From Prevotellaceae bacterium KH2P17 (GTDB taxonomy: Bacteria; Bacteroidota; Bacteroidia; Bacteroidales; Bacteroidaceae): 64,000 bases of DNA. Both the position numbers and the translations under genes were made by a program. Below, one piece after another: positions 53,574-64,000 of the stretch. The notes under the pieces were generated by a model. The model was given only the letters and a program-made list of their open reading frames with translations. It was not told the DNA's origin and searched no databases. The DNA lies in contig FZRE01000006.1 in the NCBI GenBank assembly GCA_900199655.1, positions 62,001 to 126,000 of the forward strand, written 5' to 3'. Numbering within the stretch: the first letter of the stretch is position 1; the number at the start of each line of letters is the position of its first letter.

Positions 53574-56500
53574 TTAGTGTCTCCACTTGGGTCTGAAACT
53601 CTGTAAACGGCTATTTTCTTCCTTGTCTTGGGCAGGGTAGCCCTCGTTCTTTATTCCAGCAGAGTGAGTATTGCCGGCTAACTCCTCTCCTTGCTTCATT
53701 TCCTCCGTTTCTTCTTTTTCCTCCTCCGGCGGTGCAAGCGTAAGCGCAATCTTTCTGTCAAGTTCTGCTGCCTCCCCTTTGAGCGCACGCAGCTCGTCCT
53801 CTTTCTTCCAAGAGCCGTTGGCAATATTCGTGTAAACGTCTTTGTTGGCTACAACCTTTGCCATTTCCTTCTCATGCGACTCTATCACCTTCGGGATACG
53901 CTCCAAGGCATTAACGAAGTTCTCACAGGCAAGTTTCGGGTCTGTCGCCAACTTACCGTTATTATAGGTATAGTAGATGCTCTCCTGTCCCTTGACAAAG
54001 AAGCGGTTCACCGAGCAATCAAACAGGTCCTTTGAGCTGCTCTCCGTCTTGACCATGACGGAAAAGCCGTAAATCTCGCCGATTTTGTTGTACTCGCCCT
54101 TGGTGCGTGCCTTCTCGTCAATCTCATGCAAGCGGGCGGCAATGACCTTAATATCCGTGGAGTCCTCCACACCTTTTATTGTCAATTTATTGACGGGCAG
54201 TCCCTCCTTGTCACGCTCCACACGCTGCTCAAAGAGAGCCAAGTCCGCCTTAGCCTCCTTAATTTTGTCCGAATGGAAGGACACGGAGCTGTCAATCTCC
54301 GCCAACTTCCCTGTCGCTGCATCACGCTCACGGAGGAAGTTCTTGCGCTCGGATTCCAAGGTGGCGATTTTCTTGTCCAGCCTTGCCTTTTCCAAGAGGT
54401 CGGTATTACCCGAAAGCACCGCCACGTACTCGGAGAAGTTCATACCGCTGTCCTCGTCCATCGAACCCTCGTCGATGGTACGGCTGCCCAGCGTGTTGGT
54501 CTTCAGCTGGTTGATGAAAAGCTGCTTGTTGTGAAGCAGGTTGAACTTGTAGCTGTCCAGCGACCGCTCTACGGCATAGATAATGACATCGACCTTGTTG
54601 TCCGCAAACTCCTTGGCGATAAGGTTTCCCTTACGCACGGCTCGCCCGTTGCGCTGCTCCAAGTCCGAAGGTCGCCAGGGCGTGTCAAGATGATGCACGG
54701 CCACGGCACGCTGCTGGGCGTTCACGCCCGTGCCCAACATGGACGTGGAGCCGAAGATGATGCGGATGTCGCCACGGTTCATGGCATCCACCATCGCCTT
54801 CTTTGCCTTTTCGTTCTTGCATTCTTGAATGAAACGTACCTCGTAGGACGGGATATGGTAGTCCTCCACCAACTTACGCTTTATCTCGCTGTACACGTTC
54901 CATTCTCCGGGCTTATATGTCCCCAAATCCGAGAATACGAACTGCGTTCCTTTCTGTGCATCATACTTCCGATAATAGTCATTGAGCAACTTTGCACAAT
55001 GGCTCGCCTTATTGTCGATGTGATCCGAGTACCCTTCCAAATCTATCATGCGTAAATCCAAGCTCATCTTCCTCGCGTAGTCGGTGGCGATGAGCATCTT
55101 TGCCTTTTCCTCGCTCTCGCTGAGCGGCGCACGTCCCAACAACGTGGCATTACCTGTCTTGGCGAACTCCATCAGCTTGCCGATGAACTCCTCCTGCTCC
55201 GGCGTTGGCGGTATGTTGTGCAGTATCTCGTTTTTCTCGGGGCGATCGATACCGATGTCCTTTGCCGTGCGGAAATCGCAAATCTCCGCGTAGAACGCCG
55301 CAAGCTCCGGCACCTTGATGAAGGTGCGGAACCGCTCCTTCTGGATAATCTCATTGGTGATGGAGAACTCATAGTCGGTCGATTTTTTGGCAAAGACCGC
55401 CGCCCATGCGTCAAAGCTGTTGATACCTTGCCGCTCCAACGCCTGCGGGCGGAGGTACTTAAACAGAAGGTACAATTCTGTCAGTGAGTTGCTGATGGTC
55501 GTTCCCGAAAGGAAGGTTGCCCCCAAGTCCTTGCCAGACCGCTCTTGTATGGTGCGTATGGCAAAGAGCATATTCAGGGCACGCTGTGAGCCGTCGGGAT
55601 TGCCCAAGCCCGACACCCTGTCGTGGCGGGTGTTGAACATCAGGTTCTTGAATTGGTGACTTTCATCGACAAAGAGGTGGTCAATGCCCATCATTTTGAA
55701 GTCCACGGCATCGTCCTTTCTCTCGGCGATGCTGTCCTGTATGCTCTGCAACTTCGCTTCAAGCGTCTGCTTGCGCTTCTCCAAGCCTTTGAGCATACCA
55801 CGGGAGATGTCGGCTCCCTGCATGCGCAGAACTTCAAGGTTCTCCTCCACGGAGTCCATCTCCTTCTGCAGGATAGCCTCCTGTATTTCCAATGCCTGCG
55901 GTATCATGCCGAACTGCTCGTGCGTGAGGATGATGCAGTCCCAGTCGTTGTTCTTGATGTCGTTGAAGATACGCTGCCGGTTCTGCTTGCTGAAATCGTT
56001 CTTGCCCGGATAGAGCACCCTGGCATTGGGATAAGCCTTGCGGAACGTGTCGGCAATGTCGAATACGTTTGCCTTCAGGCCGATAATCATCGGCTTGTTC
56101 GCCAAACCCAATCGCTTCATCTCATAGGCTGCCGTACACATGATGAGCGTCTTGCCTGCTCCCACCTCATGGTCGCAGATACCCCCGCCGTTGGTCTTGA
56201 GCATCCATACGGCATCCTTCTGGCTCTTGTAAAGGTCGGCTATGCCCAGCCGTTTGAGGTCAAGATCGGGAAAGGTCTGGTGCGTGCCATCGAAGTTGGG
56301 TCGCACAAAACAGTTGAAAAGACGGTTGTAACGGTCGGAGAGCTGCTGCTTGAACGTGTCCGGTGTCCGTCCGAGCCAATCGACAAAGCCCTGCCGTATC
56401 TCCTCAATCTTGGCGTTCGCCATCTGTATGGCGTGCCCGTCGCGCACTTTTATCGTCTTCTCGTTGCCCTCGGCATCAAGCACCGTCTTACTCTTGTTGA

Positions 56501-59500
56501 TGTCGGGTATGGTGTTGTGCAGGGCGTGCTTGAGGAGGTTGATGCCGTCATAGCGGCGAAACTCTCCCCGGACGGCATACTTGTGCCAGATATTGGCATT
56601 CGTATGGTCACAGACAATGGAATACTCGTCCATGTTGGAGTGGTAGGACACGCTGATGTCCGTCTCAAAAAACTCCGAGGCGAACCTGCCATAGACCTTG
56701 GCCGGTATCCAACGCTCACCGAGGTTGAAGTCAAAATCGGCAAAAGGAATCGGTGGCGGCGTGGCGGCACGCAGGGCTGCAAGGCTCTGCTTCGCTTCCC
56801 CATGCTCCGGATGGTCCAAGAGCCAAGACTCAATACGCTCCGCCTTCTCGATCACGTTGCCCGATATGAACTTGTCGGCTACCTCGTAGCCGTCCTCCTC
56901 CGGATTGTAGAAGATACGTCCCTCCAAGGCGGAAAGCATATCACTTTCCTCCATGTCGGGAAGCAGGGAACTCATATAGTCAAGCTCCACCGTGCCGTAC
57001 TTGTTGAGCGATGCGCCCAATGCCTCCATCGGGTCTGCGGCAACGGACAGTTCGGTGGTGGCGAATGCCGTGGGATGGTCGAAGATGTCCGCCTTGATGT
57101 ACCTGCCGTTCTCGGAGCGTTCCAAAAACAGCATCTCCATGCCCGTGGCATCCATTTTTATCACATCGGTGTTCGCCTTCTGGTTGAAATAGCCCCAGCG
57201 TAGGACATAACCGTCATAAAGGCGGTTGAGCTTCTCACGTTCCTCCTTGTCCTCTGTTTGGTTATTCGCCTCATAGTCATATAGACGATGGTAGCACTCC
57301 CGTATTTCTATATAGGCTTTCAGCCGTGAGATTTGCGCATAGGGCAAGTCCATCGGATTGAAGGTAGGATGCCGCTTCAAATCGGAGAGAAAACCGACCT
57401 GTCCCTTCTGCACGACGATGGAGCCGTCCCTTAGGTGGGTGTCCGGTGATGAGAGAAAGGGGCGCGGCGAGGCATCAAACTCTTTCTTGACTTCCACTAT
57501 CGGTTGTGGGGTATGTTGCTCTGCTTCGTCCATAAAATCGAAGAGCGACGGCTCTCTCGGGGATGGAGAAGTGTTTTTACGAGGCGTGCGGGTGCGCCGG
57601 ACGGGAGTTTTGTGAGCCGGAGACGAAACAGTCTTTTGTTGGGCGGTCTTGTTCTCGGAAATTTCTTTGTTCACCCTTGACACTTCCTGTGTCCACAGGC
57701 TGTATTCCTCGGGAGCAAAGAGCGTCCCCTCTGCTTCCGTTTCGTTCTCGTTGATAATCGGATGATGGTCCTCATCGAAATAGACCGTCTGTCCGTTCAT
57801 CTCCCGCGGGGCTTCCACATCCGTGCGGATTCCCTTCGTTTCCTGCTCATACTGACGATGAAGAGTCAATGTGGGCACACCTTCGGGAGCGGGTTCATAG
57901 GGAACTTGCTCGGTTGTTTGCAAGGTTTGCCCATCCACCTCTTCCTTGACCGGCTCACTGACCTTTTCAACTTGAACTTCCTCCTTTTCTTCTTCCGTGG
58001 AAAGCTTCTCCTCCATTGGCTGAGCCTGGACTGTCGGCTCGGCTTTTTCCTTGATTTCCCCGATCATCGGTTCCTTGGTATATTGTCCCCTTACTATCTC
58101 CTCCAATTCTGCAATCTCGTGCAGTTTCTTGGGTGTAAAGTACAAATCGCGTTCGATGCCCAACCCGTGTATCTTCACTTCCTCCATCTCATCGAGCGAC
58201 ATATTGCCCAGCTCCCAACCATAGCCCATCGTCACGGCACCGAAACCGATACGAGTCTTCGGGTCGTACTCCAAGAGATATGCCGTGTAAGCTCCCATCG
58301 GGAAGAAATAGCGTGCGTAGGCAACCTTATCGCCAATAAGTTCCTTTCCCTTGCTGTAAAGTTTGGGCAGTTGCTTCCTGATGCTGTCAGGCATCAAGTT
58401 ATAGGCATTCTCGTTTTCTTTATCCTCCGTTGGCTTTTCTTCGGGTAAATCCACCGTTACACCGAGTCTGTATAACTCCTTGGCAGCCTCGGCTTGTCGC
58501 TCTTCCTCCGTCATCGGTATGCCCGTCTCATAGAGCTTGCGGTCAAAGTGTTTTCCTGCATCTTGCGAGAGTTGAATCCGAAGACTTTCCGCCATATCAT
58601 CCATGCTCCCATCAAAGCTGTACTCCCACGCAGGCTTGCCGTAGGGATCTGTACCCATCGTGCGCTCCGTGGCGATGGTGCGGTGAGAGACGTCTTTCCA
58701 TTCGCCCTCAAAGAGCGAGTTATGGTTAAAGGCAATGGAGAAGCCATCGCCCTTGGGAACGGAGGCGGTTTCTACAAACTGCTGCTCGGTGCCTTCGCCG
58801 ATTTCCTTGCCCGACTGCTTCTGCAGGACAATGAGGTCGCTGCCCACTTCCGTCCCTGCGTTTTCGGAGAACATACCCGATGGCAGACGGATAGCGGAGA
58901 CAAGTCGGCTGTTCTGCATCAGATAACGGCGGATGGCTTCGTTCTTGGGACTGTCCAATACGCCCTGCGAGGTGATGAAAGCCAGCAGACCGCCCTCCTT
59001 GAGCGTGTCCAGCCCCTTCACGAAGAAATAGTTATGAATGGCGCGTGTGGACTCCCGTCTGAGAATGTCCTTGCCCTTGCTGTACTCACGGTCATAGACC
59101 ATGAAATCGCCAAAGGGGATATTGCTGGTGACAAGGTCGTATTTGTCCTTATCCTCCAACTCCCCGATGGCTTCAAAGGGATCTTGGCGGACAAAGATGC
59201 TGCCTTGCCCATAAGGATGCAGGGCTTGTGAGATACGGGCGGTAAGCAGGTCTTTCTCCATTGCATCGACCGTACTTGCTTTCTTTGCGAACGTCTCGGC
59301 AAAGGCTCCCATACCAGCCGAAGGGTCTAAGCAGCGACGTATGGGTATATCTACAGAAGTGAGTGCATCGGAAATGGCGGCGACGATGCGGGTATCGGTA
59401 TAGAAGGACGTGAGCACGCTTGCCTTGATGCTCTCCCAATACCGCTTGGCGGTATTGGCATCGACGGCTTCGCGGTATATCATCTGTTTGAGCCTTTGGG

Positions 59501-59717
59501 TCGGCTCGAAGAGCTGCTGCTCCGACTGGCTCCAATAGCGGAGGTCGTCGGAACTGTCACATCGGTTCAGTACGCATTTCAGGCCACCGAAGCCCTGATA
59601 GCCACGCAGGGCGGCTTTTTCTTCCTCGGTGGCTTCGCGGCGTTCCTTTTCCAGACGCAGCACCACACGGATGGCTTCCGTGTTGGCTGCCAAGACTGCT
59701 TTCTTATTGTATGCCAT
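53574..59717 (-). CDS. Giant N6-methyltransferase / SNF2-type helicase fusion (DarB-like)
   Basis: 2,047 aa. The N-terminal methyltransferase has motif [16 protein letters not shown] (about 130-144) and motif IV SNIPFGD (about 198-204, a variant of NPPY). The middle (about 560-770) is acidic and proline-rich, probably a linker. The C-terminal SF2 helicase has Walker [13 protein letters not shown] (about 1182), DEAH-like [11 protein letters not shown] (about 1349) and motif [13 protein letters not shown] (about 1692), then a coiled-coil tail. This fusion is widespread on Bacteroidales elements and resembles phage P1 DarB, an antirestriction protein. The likely job is protecting the element from host defence or modifying its own DNA; this is an inference. 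The cognate site is unknown. Confidence 0.86.
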   Translation of the reverse strand: MAYNKKAVLAANTEAIRVVLRLEKERREATEEEKAALRGYQGFGGLKCVLNRCDSSDDLRYWSQSEQQLFEPTQRLKQMIYREAVDANTAKRYWESIKASVLTSFYTDTRIVAAISDALTSVDIPIRRCLDPSAGMGAFAETFAKKASTVDAMEKDLLTARISQALHPYGQGSIFVRQDPFEAIGELEDKDKYDLVTSNIPFGDFMVYDREYSKGKDILRRESTRAIHNYFFVKGLDTLKEGGLLAFITSQGVLDSPKNEAIRRYLMQNSRLVSAIRLPSGMFSENAGTEVGSDLIVLQKQSGKEIGEGTEQQFVETASVPKGDGFSIAFNHNSLFEGEWKDVSHRTIATERTMGTDPYGKPAWEYSFDGSMDDMAESLRIQLSQDAGKHFDRKLYETGIPMTEEERQAEAAKELYRLGVTVDLPEEKPTEDKENENAYNLMPDSIRKQLPKLYSKGKELIGDKVAYARYFFPMGAYTAYLLEYDPKTRIGFGAVTMGYGWELGNMSLDEMEEVKIHGLGIERDLYFTPKKLHEIAELEEIVRGQYTKEPMIGEIKEKAEPTVQAQPMEEKLSTEEEKEEVQVEKVSEPVKEEVDGQTLQTTEQVPYEPAPEGVPTLTLHRQYEQETKGIRTDVEAPREMNGQTVYFDEDHHPIINENETEAEGTLFAPEEYSLWTQEVSRVNKEISENKTAQQKTVSSPAHKTPVRRTRTPRKNTSPSPREPSLFDFMDEAEQHTPQPIVEVKKEFDASPRPFLSSPDTHLRDGSIVVQKGQVGFLSDLKRHPTFNPMDLPYAQISRLKAYIEIRECYHRLYDYEANNQTEDKEEREKLNRLYDGYVLRWGYFNQKANTDVIKMDATGMEMLFLERSENGRYIKADIFDHPTAFATTELSVAADPMEALGASLNKYGTVELDYMSSLLPDMEESDMLSALEGRIFYNPEEDGYEVADKFISGNVIEKAERIESWLLDHPEHGEAKQSLAALRAATPPPIPFADFDFNLGERWIPAKVYGRFASEFFETDISVSYHSNMDEYSIVCDHTNANIWHKYAVRGEFRRYDGINLLKHALHNTIPDINKSKTVLDAEGNEKTIKVRDGHAIQMANAKIEEIRQGFVDWLGRTPDTFKQQLSDRYNRLFNCFVRPNFDGTHQTFPDLDLKRLGIADLYKSQKDAVWMLKTNGGGICDHEVGAGKTLIMCTAAYEMKRLGLANKPMIIGLKANVFDIADTFRKAYPNARVLYPGKNDFSKQNRQRIFNDIKNNDWDCIILTHEQFGMIPQALEIQEAILQKEMDSVEENLEVLRMQGADISRGMLKGLEKRKQTLEAKLQSIQDSIAERKDDAVDFKMMGIDHLFVDESHQFKNLMFNTRHDRVSGLGNPDGSQRALNMLFAIRTIQERSGKDLGATFLSGTTISNSLTELYLLFKYLRPQALERQGINSFDAWAAVFAKKSTDYEFSITNEIIQKERFRTFIKVPELAAFYAEICDFRTAKDIGIDRPEKNEILHNIPPTPEQEEFIGKLMEFAKTGNATLLGRAPLSESEEKAKMLIATDYARKMSLDLRMIDLEGYSDHIDNKASHCAKLLNDYYRKYDAQKGTQFVFSDLGTYKPGEWNVYSEIKRKLVEDYHIPSYEVRFIQECKNEKAKKAMVDAMNRGDIRIIFGSTSMLGTGVNAQQRAVAVHHLDTPWRPSDLEQRNGRAVRKGNLIAKEFADNKVDVIIYAVERSLDSYKFNLLHNKQLFINQLKTNTLGSRTIDEGSMDEDSGMNFSEYVAVLSGNTDLLEKARLDKKIATLESERKNFLRERDAATGKLAEIDSSVSFHSDKIKEAKADLALFEQRVERDKEGLPVNKLTIKGVEDSTDIKVIAARLHEIDEKARTKGEYNKIGEIYGFSVMVKTESSSKDLFDCSVNRFFVKGQESIYYTYNNGKLATDPKLACENFVNALERIPKVIESHEKEMAKVVANKDVYTNIANGSWKKEDELRALKGEAAELDRKIALTLAPPEEEKEETEEMKQGEELAGNTHSAGIKNEGYPAQDKEENSRLQSFRPKWRH

Positions 59718-59770
59718 AGTGTTTTCTTTTTAATTTAAGAAGGAAAAGGTCGGAAGATAAAAGTATATTA

Positions 59771-59780
59771 CCCCCCCCCC
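59771..59780. repeat. C10 (G10 on the minus strand) homopolymer
   Basis: Ten consecutive C residues lie 54 bases upstream of the methyltransferase-helicase start, in a 96-base gap before topB. Such tracts slip during replication and can change promoter spacing. A weak -7-like TACTTTTA follows it on the minus strand. Confidence 0.85.
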
Positions 59781-59813
59781 GACCAATTCTGTTCCTCGTT
59801 GTTTCTGTCGGGA

Positions 59814-61895
59814 TTATCTCCCTCTTGGTTTTCCTTTCCTGTTTTCAAATTCAAAGGAAGTGGTGTAGTCTTCATTCTGCACCAGACTGGCGTTGAACTT
59901 CTTGCCTGCCTTGCTCGTCAAGCCTTTGAGGATGGTCGTTCGTCCCGTGGTCAGCAAGTCCCGGATATGGTCCTCTGTGAGGAGCGTGCCGCAGACCTCA
60001 CGGAAGACATGGAAGTCGCAGCCCTCGTGTCTGCATTTAGCAACCTTGGCATAAATGCCCACGCTCTCATTGCCACACTTGGGACAGCGGTAGGTGGGAT
60101 AAGACTTCTGTTCGGGGGCAAGGGAGAGCAATTCCTCGCAGATGGTGCCGACGTAGGAGTTGATGCCTTGAGTGAACTTTTCGGGCGGCATCTGCCCCGC
60201 CTCGATGGCGGCAAGTGTCAGTTCCCAGCTTCCCGTCATCTCCGCATTGGCGATTCTCTTGTCCTTGACAATCTCATAGACTGCCAAGCCTTTCTCTGTG
60301 GGGATGATAGATTTCCTGTCCCTGCGGATATAGTCACGGAGGATAAGGGTTTCGATGATGTTAGCACGGGTGGCAGGTGTGCCGATACCACATTCTGCCA
60401 TAGCCTTTTTACTCTCTGCATCTTCTACCTCTTTCCCTGCGTTCTCCATAGCCGAGAGTAAGGTAGCCTCCGTATAGAGGGACTTCGGTTTGGTCTTATG
60501 CTCAGTAATCTCGGCAGAAACAAGAGGCAAAACCTCTCCCTCCGCCAAGTTGGGCAACGAAGACAAAACCTGCTCATCCCCGTCCTCTTTCTTCTCCAAA
60601 GCAGTTGCCTTATCTTTCTGCACGGCTTTCCAGCCCAAGGAGATTTGTCGGCACGCTTTCCAAGTAAAGGCGGTGGTGCCGTCCGTGAACCGCACCAGCA
60701 TACGTTCTTCCTCGGAATCGGGAGAAAAGGCTTCGACAAAACGGGCTACTACCATCTGATAGACGGTCACCTCGTCTGCCGATAAGCCCGACGGTGTTTC
60801 CCCCGTGGGGATGATGGCGTGGTGGTCGGTTATCTTAGCGTTGTCCACCGAATGGCGGTTAAGCGGAGTCGAAAGCGTTTCACCTATCTTGCGGAGCAGG
60901 GCGGGTACTTCCTCAAAAACATCCTCGCTGATGTATCGGCTGCCTGTGCGGGGATAGGTCGTGATTTTCTTCTCATAGAGGCTCTGGGCTATCGAGAGGG
61001 TCTTGTCCGCTGAAAAGCCGTGGTGTCTGTTGGCTTCCTTCTGCAGGGCAGTGAGGTCGTACAAGAGTGGTGGCGACGTATGCCCCGCCTGTCTTGCGAC
61101 CGACTCTGCTTTAAGCCCGCTCTGTCCGTGAAGCACAGCGAGAGCGGATTGTGCGCTGGCTTCATTTTCAAATGCAGTTTCGCACACGGCTTTCAGCGAC
61201 ACGCCCTCTTTCTCCATAAGAGCGGAGAGTTTCCAAAACGGTACGGAAGAAAAATCACGGTTATCTATGTACCGACGGCAGACCATAGCAAGGGTCGGGG
61301 TCTGTACCCGTCCCAACGAATAGCCTCCCCTGCGGGCAATGGACAGGGCACGGCTGGCATTGATGCCCACAAGCCAGTCAGCTTCGCTCCTTGACTTGGC
61401 GGAGTAATAGAGATTGTCGTAACGACTTCCCGGCTTGAGATTGGAAAGTCCCTCACGGATAGCTTTGTCCGTCAGTGAACAAATCCAAAGGCGGTCGAAA
61501 GGCTTTCGACAATTTAGATATTGGTAGATATAGCGAAAGATGAGTTCACCCTCCCGCCCTGCATCGGTGGCAACAATGATACGGTCTGCCTTGTCAAAGC
61601 AGGAACGTATCACCTTGAGTTGTTTGAGTGCAGAAGGATCTGATACAAATTCCTTGTCCTTACGCACTTGTCGGACAATAAGCCGGAAAGGATTGGGACG
61701 GATGGGCAGGTCTTCGGCTTTATAGGCGGAAAAACCGTAGGCTTCGGGCATGGCAAGGGTGATGAGGTGTCCCATCGCCCAAGTAACAAGAAAACCGCTG
61801 CCTTCCAAAAATCCGTCCTGCCTACTATTAGCCCCAACAATACGGGCAATGTCTCTGGCTACCGAGGGTTTCTCGGCGATAATACAAGTTGTCAT
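59814..61895 (-). CDS. topB: DNA topoisomerase III
   Basis: 693 aa type IA topoisomerase. N-terminal TOPRIM MTTCIIAEKPSVARDIARIV, then IIVATDAGREGELIFRYIYQ; catalytic tyrosine in KKITTYPRTGSRYI (about residue 313); C-terminal zinc ribbon CPKCGNESVGIYAKVAKCRHEGC. It resolves single-stranded and decatenation intermediates, and on mobile elements of this phylum it usually supports excision and transfer. The start at 61895 was chosen to match the family; the ORF opens three codons earlier. It lies 21 bases after the DUF3945/4099-like gene in the same direction. Confidence 0.95.
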   Translation of the reverse strand: MTTCIIAEKPSVARDIARIVGANSRQDGFLEGSGFLVTWAMGHLITLAMPEAYGFSAYKAEDLPIRPNPFRLIVRQVRKDKEFVSDPSALKQLKVIRSCFDKADRIIVATDAGREGELIFRYIYQYLNCRKPFDRLWICSLTDKAIREGLSNLKPGSRYDNLYYSAKSRSEADWLVGINASRALSIARRGGYSLGRVQTPTLAMVCRRYIDNRDFSSVPFWKLSALMEKEGVSLKAVCETAFENEASAQSALAVLHGQSGLKAESVARQAGHTSPPLLYDLTALQKEANRHHGFSADKTLSIAQSLYEKKITTYPRTGSRYISEDVFEEVPALLRKIGETLSTPLNRHSVDNAKITDHHAIIPTGETPSGLSADEVTVYQMVVARFVEAFSPDSEEERMLVRFTDGTTAFTWKACRQISLGWKAVQKDKATALEKKEDGDEQVLSSLPNLAEGEVLPLVSAEITEHKTKPKSLYTEATLLSAMENAGKEVEDAESKKAMAECGIGTPATRANIIETLILRDYIRRDRKSIIPTEKGLAVYEIVKDKRIANAEMTGSWELTLAAIEAGQMPPEKFTQGINSYVGTICEELLSLAPEQKSYPTYRCPKCGNESVGIYAKVAKCRHEGCDFHVFREVCGTLLTEDHIRDLLTTGRTTILKGLTSKAGKKFNASLVQNEDYTTSFEFENRKGKPRGR

Positions 61896-61916
61896 AATCG
61901 GCAAAAGAATTAAGGG

Positions 61917-63314
61917 TTACATCCTACGTCCACGAGACTTCTTCTGCTTGTTCTCGTCCTGCTTCTGCTTTTGGGCGGCAGTAGGCTGTGTCTGCCCGGT
62001 CTTCAAAGGCTCCTTCACGTTCTTCGTGGCTTCGTTGGTCTTGCCGTGGTTATTGACCGCTACCTGTGTCTTGTGTTCCTCCGCCACGGCTTCCACCTTG
62101 CCATTCTTCTGACTCTTGTCGGGATTCCATTTATAGAAACGCGGACGGTTCTGCTCCTTGTCCATACGGACGTAGGCATTAAAGGAGTTCCCCTCCTTAT
62201 CGACCATGTTCTTCAAATAGAGCGCACGCCCGTTATTCAATGCCTCGCGCTGTTTCTCGGAAAGTTCCAAGCCGCAGAGTTTATGGGGTACGCCCTGCTG
62301 CTGAGAGTGTTGCTGTCGCTCTTTTAAGCCTTGTTTGTCACCAAAGATAAACTCAATGCCTTTTCGTTCGGCATTGACCTGCAGGGTGGCATTGAAGGAC
62401 TTGCCGCTCTTGGCGATCATACCCTCCACCTTCACGGCTTTGCCCTCCACAAGATCCTTATACTGCTGGTCGGAAAGCGTAACGCCCTTGATGTCCTTGG
62501 GGATGTTCACACGGTCGGCACGCAGGGCGATAAGTTCGTTGGTCTGTGGGTCGATGGAAACGTAGGCGGCAAAAGGCTCACTGTTTTTGGGTGTTACCTC
62601 AATGGTCTTGCCAAGGTTGCCCGTAGTGAGTAGTTGCTCCTTCTCTTCGGGCGAGAACTTATACCCCATATAGGGAAAATCGAGTTGTGGCTCTTTCCTC
62701 AAAGGATGGATAGCCAGCCCGATGTTGCCCTCACCGTCCGTGCGGAAAGCAAGGCGGGCATCGGTGTAGATGGTGGTGTCGCCCATCGGGATGGCAATCG
62801 TCATGAGATTGCTCTTCTGCCAGTTGAGCATATTTGTGAGTTCTCCGCTCTGCTCCAACTGCTCACGGGAAAGTCCGAGGCGGTCGAGCTGTTTCCAGTC
62901 CACCTTTTCCGGGTTGATGGCTGTGGTGTTCTTCTGCCGGGGCAGATAGTCCTCAAAGGGTACGCCAATCTCTGCCAACTGCTGCTTGCTTTCGGGCTTC
63001 TCACGGCTTTGGAGCAGGGTGCGCAGGTTGTCCACGCCCTGCTCTACATTGCTTGCCACGACTTTGTAGAGTCCGAAGCGGGTAGGCTCGTTGAACTGAC
63101 GGAGGAAATTCTTCATGAAGTTCTCCAAAAGTCCCTCCTTGCTGTTAAACTTTAGAAATGCTGCTTGATTGGCGGCGGTGGCTTCGGTGGTCTTGAGGTT
63201 GCCCTTGTCGTCGATACCGGAAACTACGGAAAGTTTTCCTGTTTCCTTTTCGTTCTTTACCTCTGTGCGGTCTTCCAAGACCAGCACATAGTTGTCATTG
63301 TTGTTTGATTCCAT
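61917..63314 (-). CDS. DUF3945/DUF4099-type mobile-element protein
   Basis: 465 aa. The N-terminal part fits DUF4099 (NEPTRFGLYKVVASNVEQGVDNLRTLLQ, RQKNTTAINPEKVDWKQLDRLGL). Two repeats follow of a DUF3945-like module that ends in a short beta-rich motif (GKAVKVEGMIAKSGKSFNATLQVNAERKGIEF, and the later NGRALYLKNMVDKEGNSFNAYVRMDKEQNRP). The C-terminus is a basic, Q/K-rich tail (KQKQDENKQKKSRGRR). This family sits beside topB on many Bacteroidales elements. The biochemical role is unknown; the basic tail and position suggest nucleic-acid binding. First gene of the DUF-topB-methyltransferase run, all on the minus strand. Confidence 0.85.
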   Translation of the reverse strand: MESNNNDNYVLVLEDRTEVKNEKETGKLSVVSGIDDKGNLKTTEATAANQAAFLKFNSKEGLLENFMKNFLRQFNEPTRFGLYKVVASNVEQGVDNLRTLLQSREKPESKQQLAEIGVPFEDYLPRQKNTTAINPEKVDWKQLDRLGLSREQLEQSGELTNMLNWQKSNLMTIAIPMGDTTIYTDARLAFRTDGEGNIGLAIHPLRKEPQLDFPYMGYKFSPEEKEQLLTTGNLGKTIEVTPKNSEPFAAYVSIDPQTNELIALRADRVNIPKDIKGVTLSDQQYKDLVEGKAVKVEGMIAKSGKSFNATLQVNAERKGIEFIFGDKQGLKERQQHSQQQGVPHKLCGLELSEKQREALNNGRALYLKNMVDKEGNSFNAYVRMDKEQNRPRFYKWNPDKSQKNGKVEAVAEEHKTQVAVNNHGKTNEATKNVKEPLKTGQTQPTAAQKQKQDENKQKKSRGRRM

Positions 63315-63562
63315 TGCTTGATAATTTTAATGATGAATACTCTTATCAAGCCACTAAATTATAGGTATATAAAGAGAATTAAAAGTTTTCGGGAAAAGTG
63401 GGAAATCAAGGGAGATCGCGGGAAATAGTTGTTTGTGTGCCGTAAGACCCTACTTACAGGAAGTCTAAAATGCCGCTTTGTGAAGTATGATATAGTTGCT
63501 ATAACAAGGAAAATCCCCAATTATCTGCTGGATAAATGGGGATTTTCCTTGTTATGTGCCTT
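63315..63562. other. Gap with a bidirectional hairpin
   Basis: No gene is supported. AT-rich sequence around 63340-63400 probably contains the promoter of the DUF3945/4099 gene, but I see no exact -7 box. 63503-63553 forms a terminator hairpin. Confidence 0.5.
63503..63553. terminator. Strong bidirectional hairpin, 17-bp arms
   Basis: AACAAGGAAAATCCCCA pairs perfectly with TGGGGATTTTCCTTGTT around a 17-base AT-rich loop. It is placed just after the stop of the partial gene (minus strand), so it probably terminates that transcript. Confidence 0.75.
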
Positions 63563-64000
63563 TTAATTCAGACACTTTTTAATGACTTCATCGCTGATAC
63601 CGTTTTCTTTCATTCTTTCTGCAACGGCTTGTTTATAATTATTTACTTCATGGCAGTGGAATACCATGTGTCCAAGTTCCTCCAGGGCTTTTTCTATACG
63701 TTTTCTCCCTTGCTCCGTATTCAAGTCAATATCGGCAAACTTTGATCTGTCACGGTGGAGATTGAGGTAATATATCCCTCCAATAATTAATGCAGATATA
63801 GCAGATATATCTATATCTTTAAATTTCCCCTCGTACGCATTGACAAGAGGTAATGTGTGCATTTCCCTGAGCATAGCTGTACGAACCGTGGTTTCATTTC
63901 CTTCTGCAATTTCCCAACGCAGTAATTCCAACATTACGGATTTGTCTTGAAGTGCCTTATGTACATCCTTGAAAATGCTGATATAGCCAAATTCAGAATC
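63563..64000 (-). CDS. Unidentified protein, 5' end outside window
   Basis: The minus-strand frame is open from the window's right edge to TAA at 63563, giving at least 145 residues. The apparent start at 63934 may be internal. The visible part is mostly helical and charged, with segments NAYEGKFKDIDISAISALIIGGIYYLNLHRDRSKFADIDL and EELGHMVFHCHEVNNYKQAVAERM. It ends with a short DEVIKKCLN. I do not recognise a family. It belongs to the integrative element by position and base composition. Confidence 0.7.
   Translation of the reverse strand, partial: DSEFGYISIFKDVHKALQDKSVMLELLRWEIAEGNETTVRTAMLREMHTLPLVNAYEGKFKDIDISAISALIIGGIYYLNLHRDRSKFADIDLNTEQGRKRIEKALEELGHMVFHCHEVNNYKQAVAERMKENGISDEVIKKCLN

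Larger units (their letters stand above)
45280..64000. mobile_element. Integrative (conjugative or mobilisable) element, right end outside window
   Basis: Everything from the integrase region to the window's end differs from the left part: it is visibly AT-richer and carries tandem IntDOT-like recombinases, small HTH regulators, a primase/helicase, topoisomerase III, a giant methyltransferase-helicase and DUF3945/4099-type proteins. This gene set is typical of Bacteroidales integrative elements. The left boundary lies between the chromosomal palindrome array ending at 45277 and the integrase at 45577. No conjugation (tra) or relaxase gene is in view, so conjugative or mobilisable status is unknown. 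Confidence 0.88.

Noticed and set aside
55623-57203. A 526-aa plus-strand protein opposite the methyltransferase-helicase
   Set aside because: It is antisense to a clearly real gene with motifs in order and has the biased composition of a shadow frame.

Overview
The window looks like chromosome of a Bacteroidota, most likely Prevotellaceae. Many genes are preceded by the phylum's promoter (a -33 TTTG and a -7 TAnnTTTG box), Shine-Dalgarno sites are mostly absent, and the gene set fits: an IntDOT-type integrase, a split GcvP, a PGAM-like protein between thrA and thrC, a secreted GH51 enzyme and a Prevotella-type C-terminal secretion tail. I cannot name the species.

Layout, chromosomal part (1 to about 45,280). 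First comes a threonine block: thrA (5' end cut off by the window), a PGAM-like putative homoserine kinase and thrC. Next is a glycine-cleavage and lipoylation run (lplA-gcvT-gcvH-gcvPA-gcvPB-lpdA), followed by an AraC regulator, a secreted cyclophilin-like protein, a 51-aa membrane protein and an RluA-type pseudouridine synthase. Then come an asymmetric ABC-F ATPase, grpE-dnaJ and folC. Sugar metabolism follows: galM-MFS-galK, then a lipoprotein mutarotase with a GH51 arabinofuranosidase, then transketolase and rpiB. A secreted transglutaminase-like protein precedes a promoter-to-terminator non-coding RNA (6S-like / Bacteroidales-1-like candidate). The rest is housekeeping: pyk, a nitroreductase, dinB, a DUF4332 protein, HU, a 29-aa basic protein, RNase G/E, an unusual GH13 amylase fused to an AlaX-like editing domain, fabD, and rpsF-rpsR-rplI.

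From about 45,280 to beyond the right edge lies an integrative element. It starts with att/arm-site-like repeats and two tandem tyrosine recombinases, then two small DNA-binding regulators, a TOPRIM-ATPase primase/helicase and an excisionase-like HTH protein. An AT-rich AbiE-type toxin-antitoxin cassette follows. On the opposite strand are a 2,047-aa methyltransferase-helicase, topoisomerase III, a DUF3945/DUF4099-type protein and a cut-off unknown gene.

The most unusual signal is a set of intergenic arrays of short palindromes on an exact 22-bp pitch. Seven loci carry three unrelated palindrome families (GACA-N2-TGTC, TTCAA-N5-TTGAA, TTACC-N7-GGTAA). Linker lengths differ so that the pitch stays at 22 bp, and at least one locus mixes families on the same register. 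I do not recognise this as a described element. Second is the AbiE cassette, which has the same 43-bp palindrome on both sides; the upstream copy sits exactly over the promoter.
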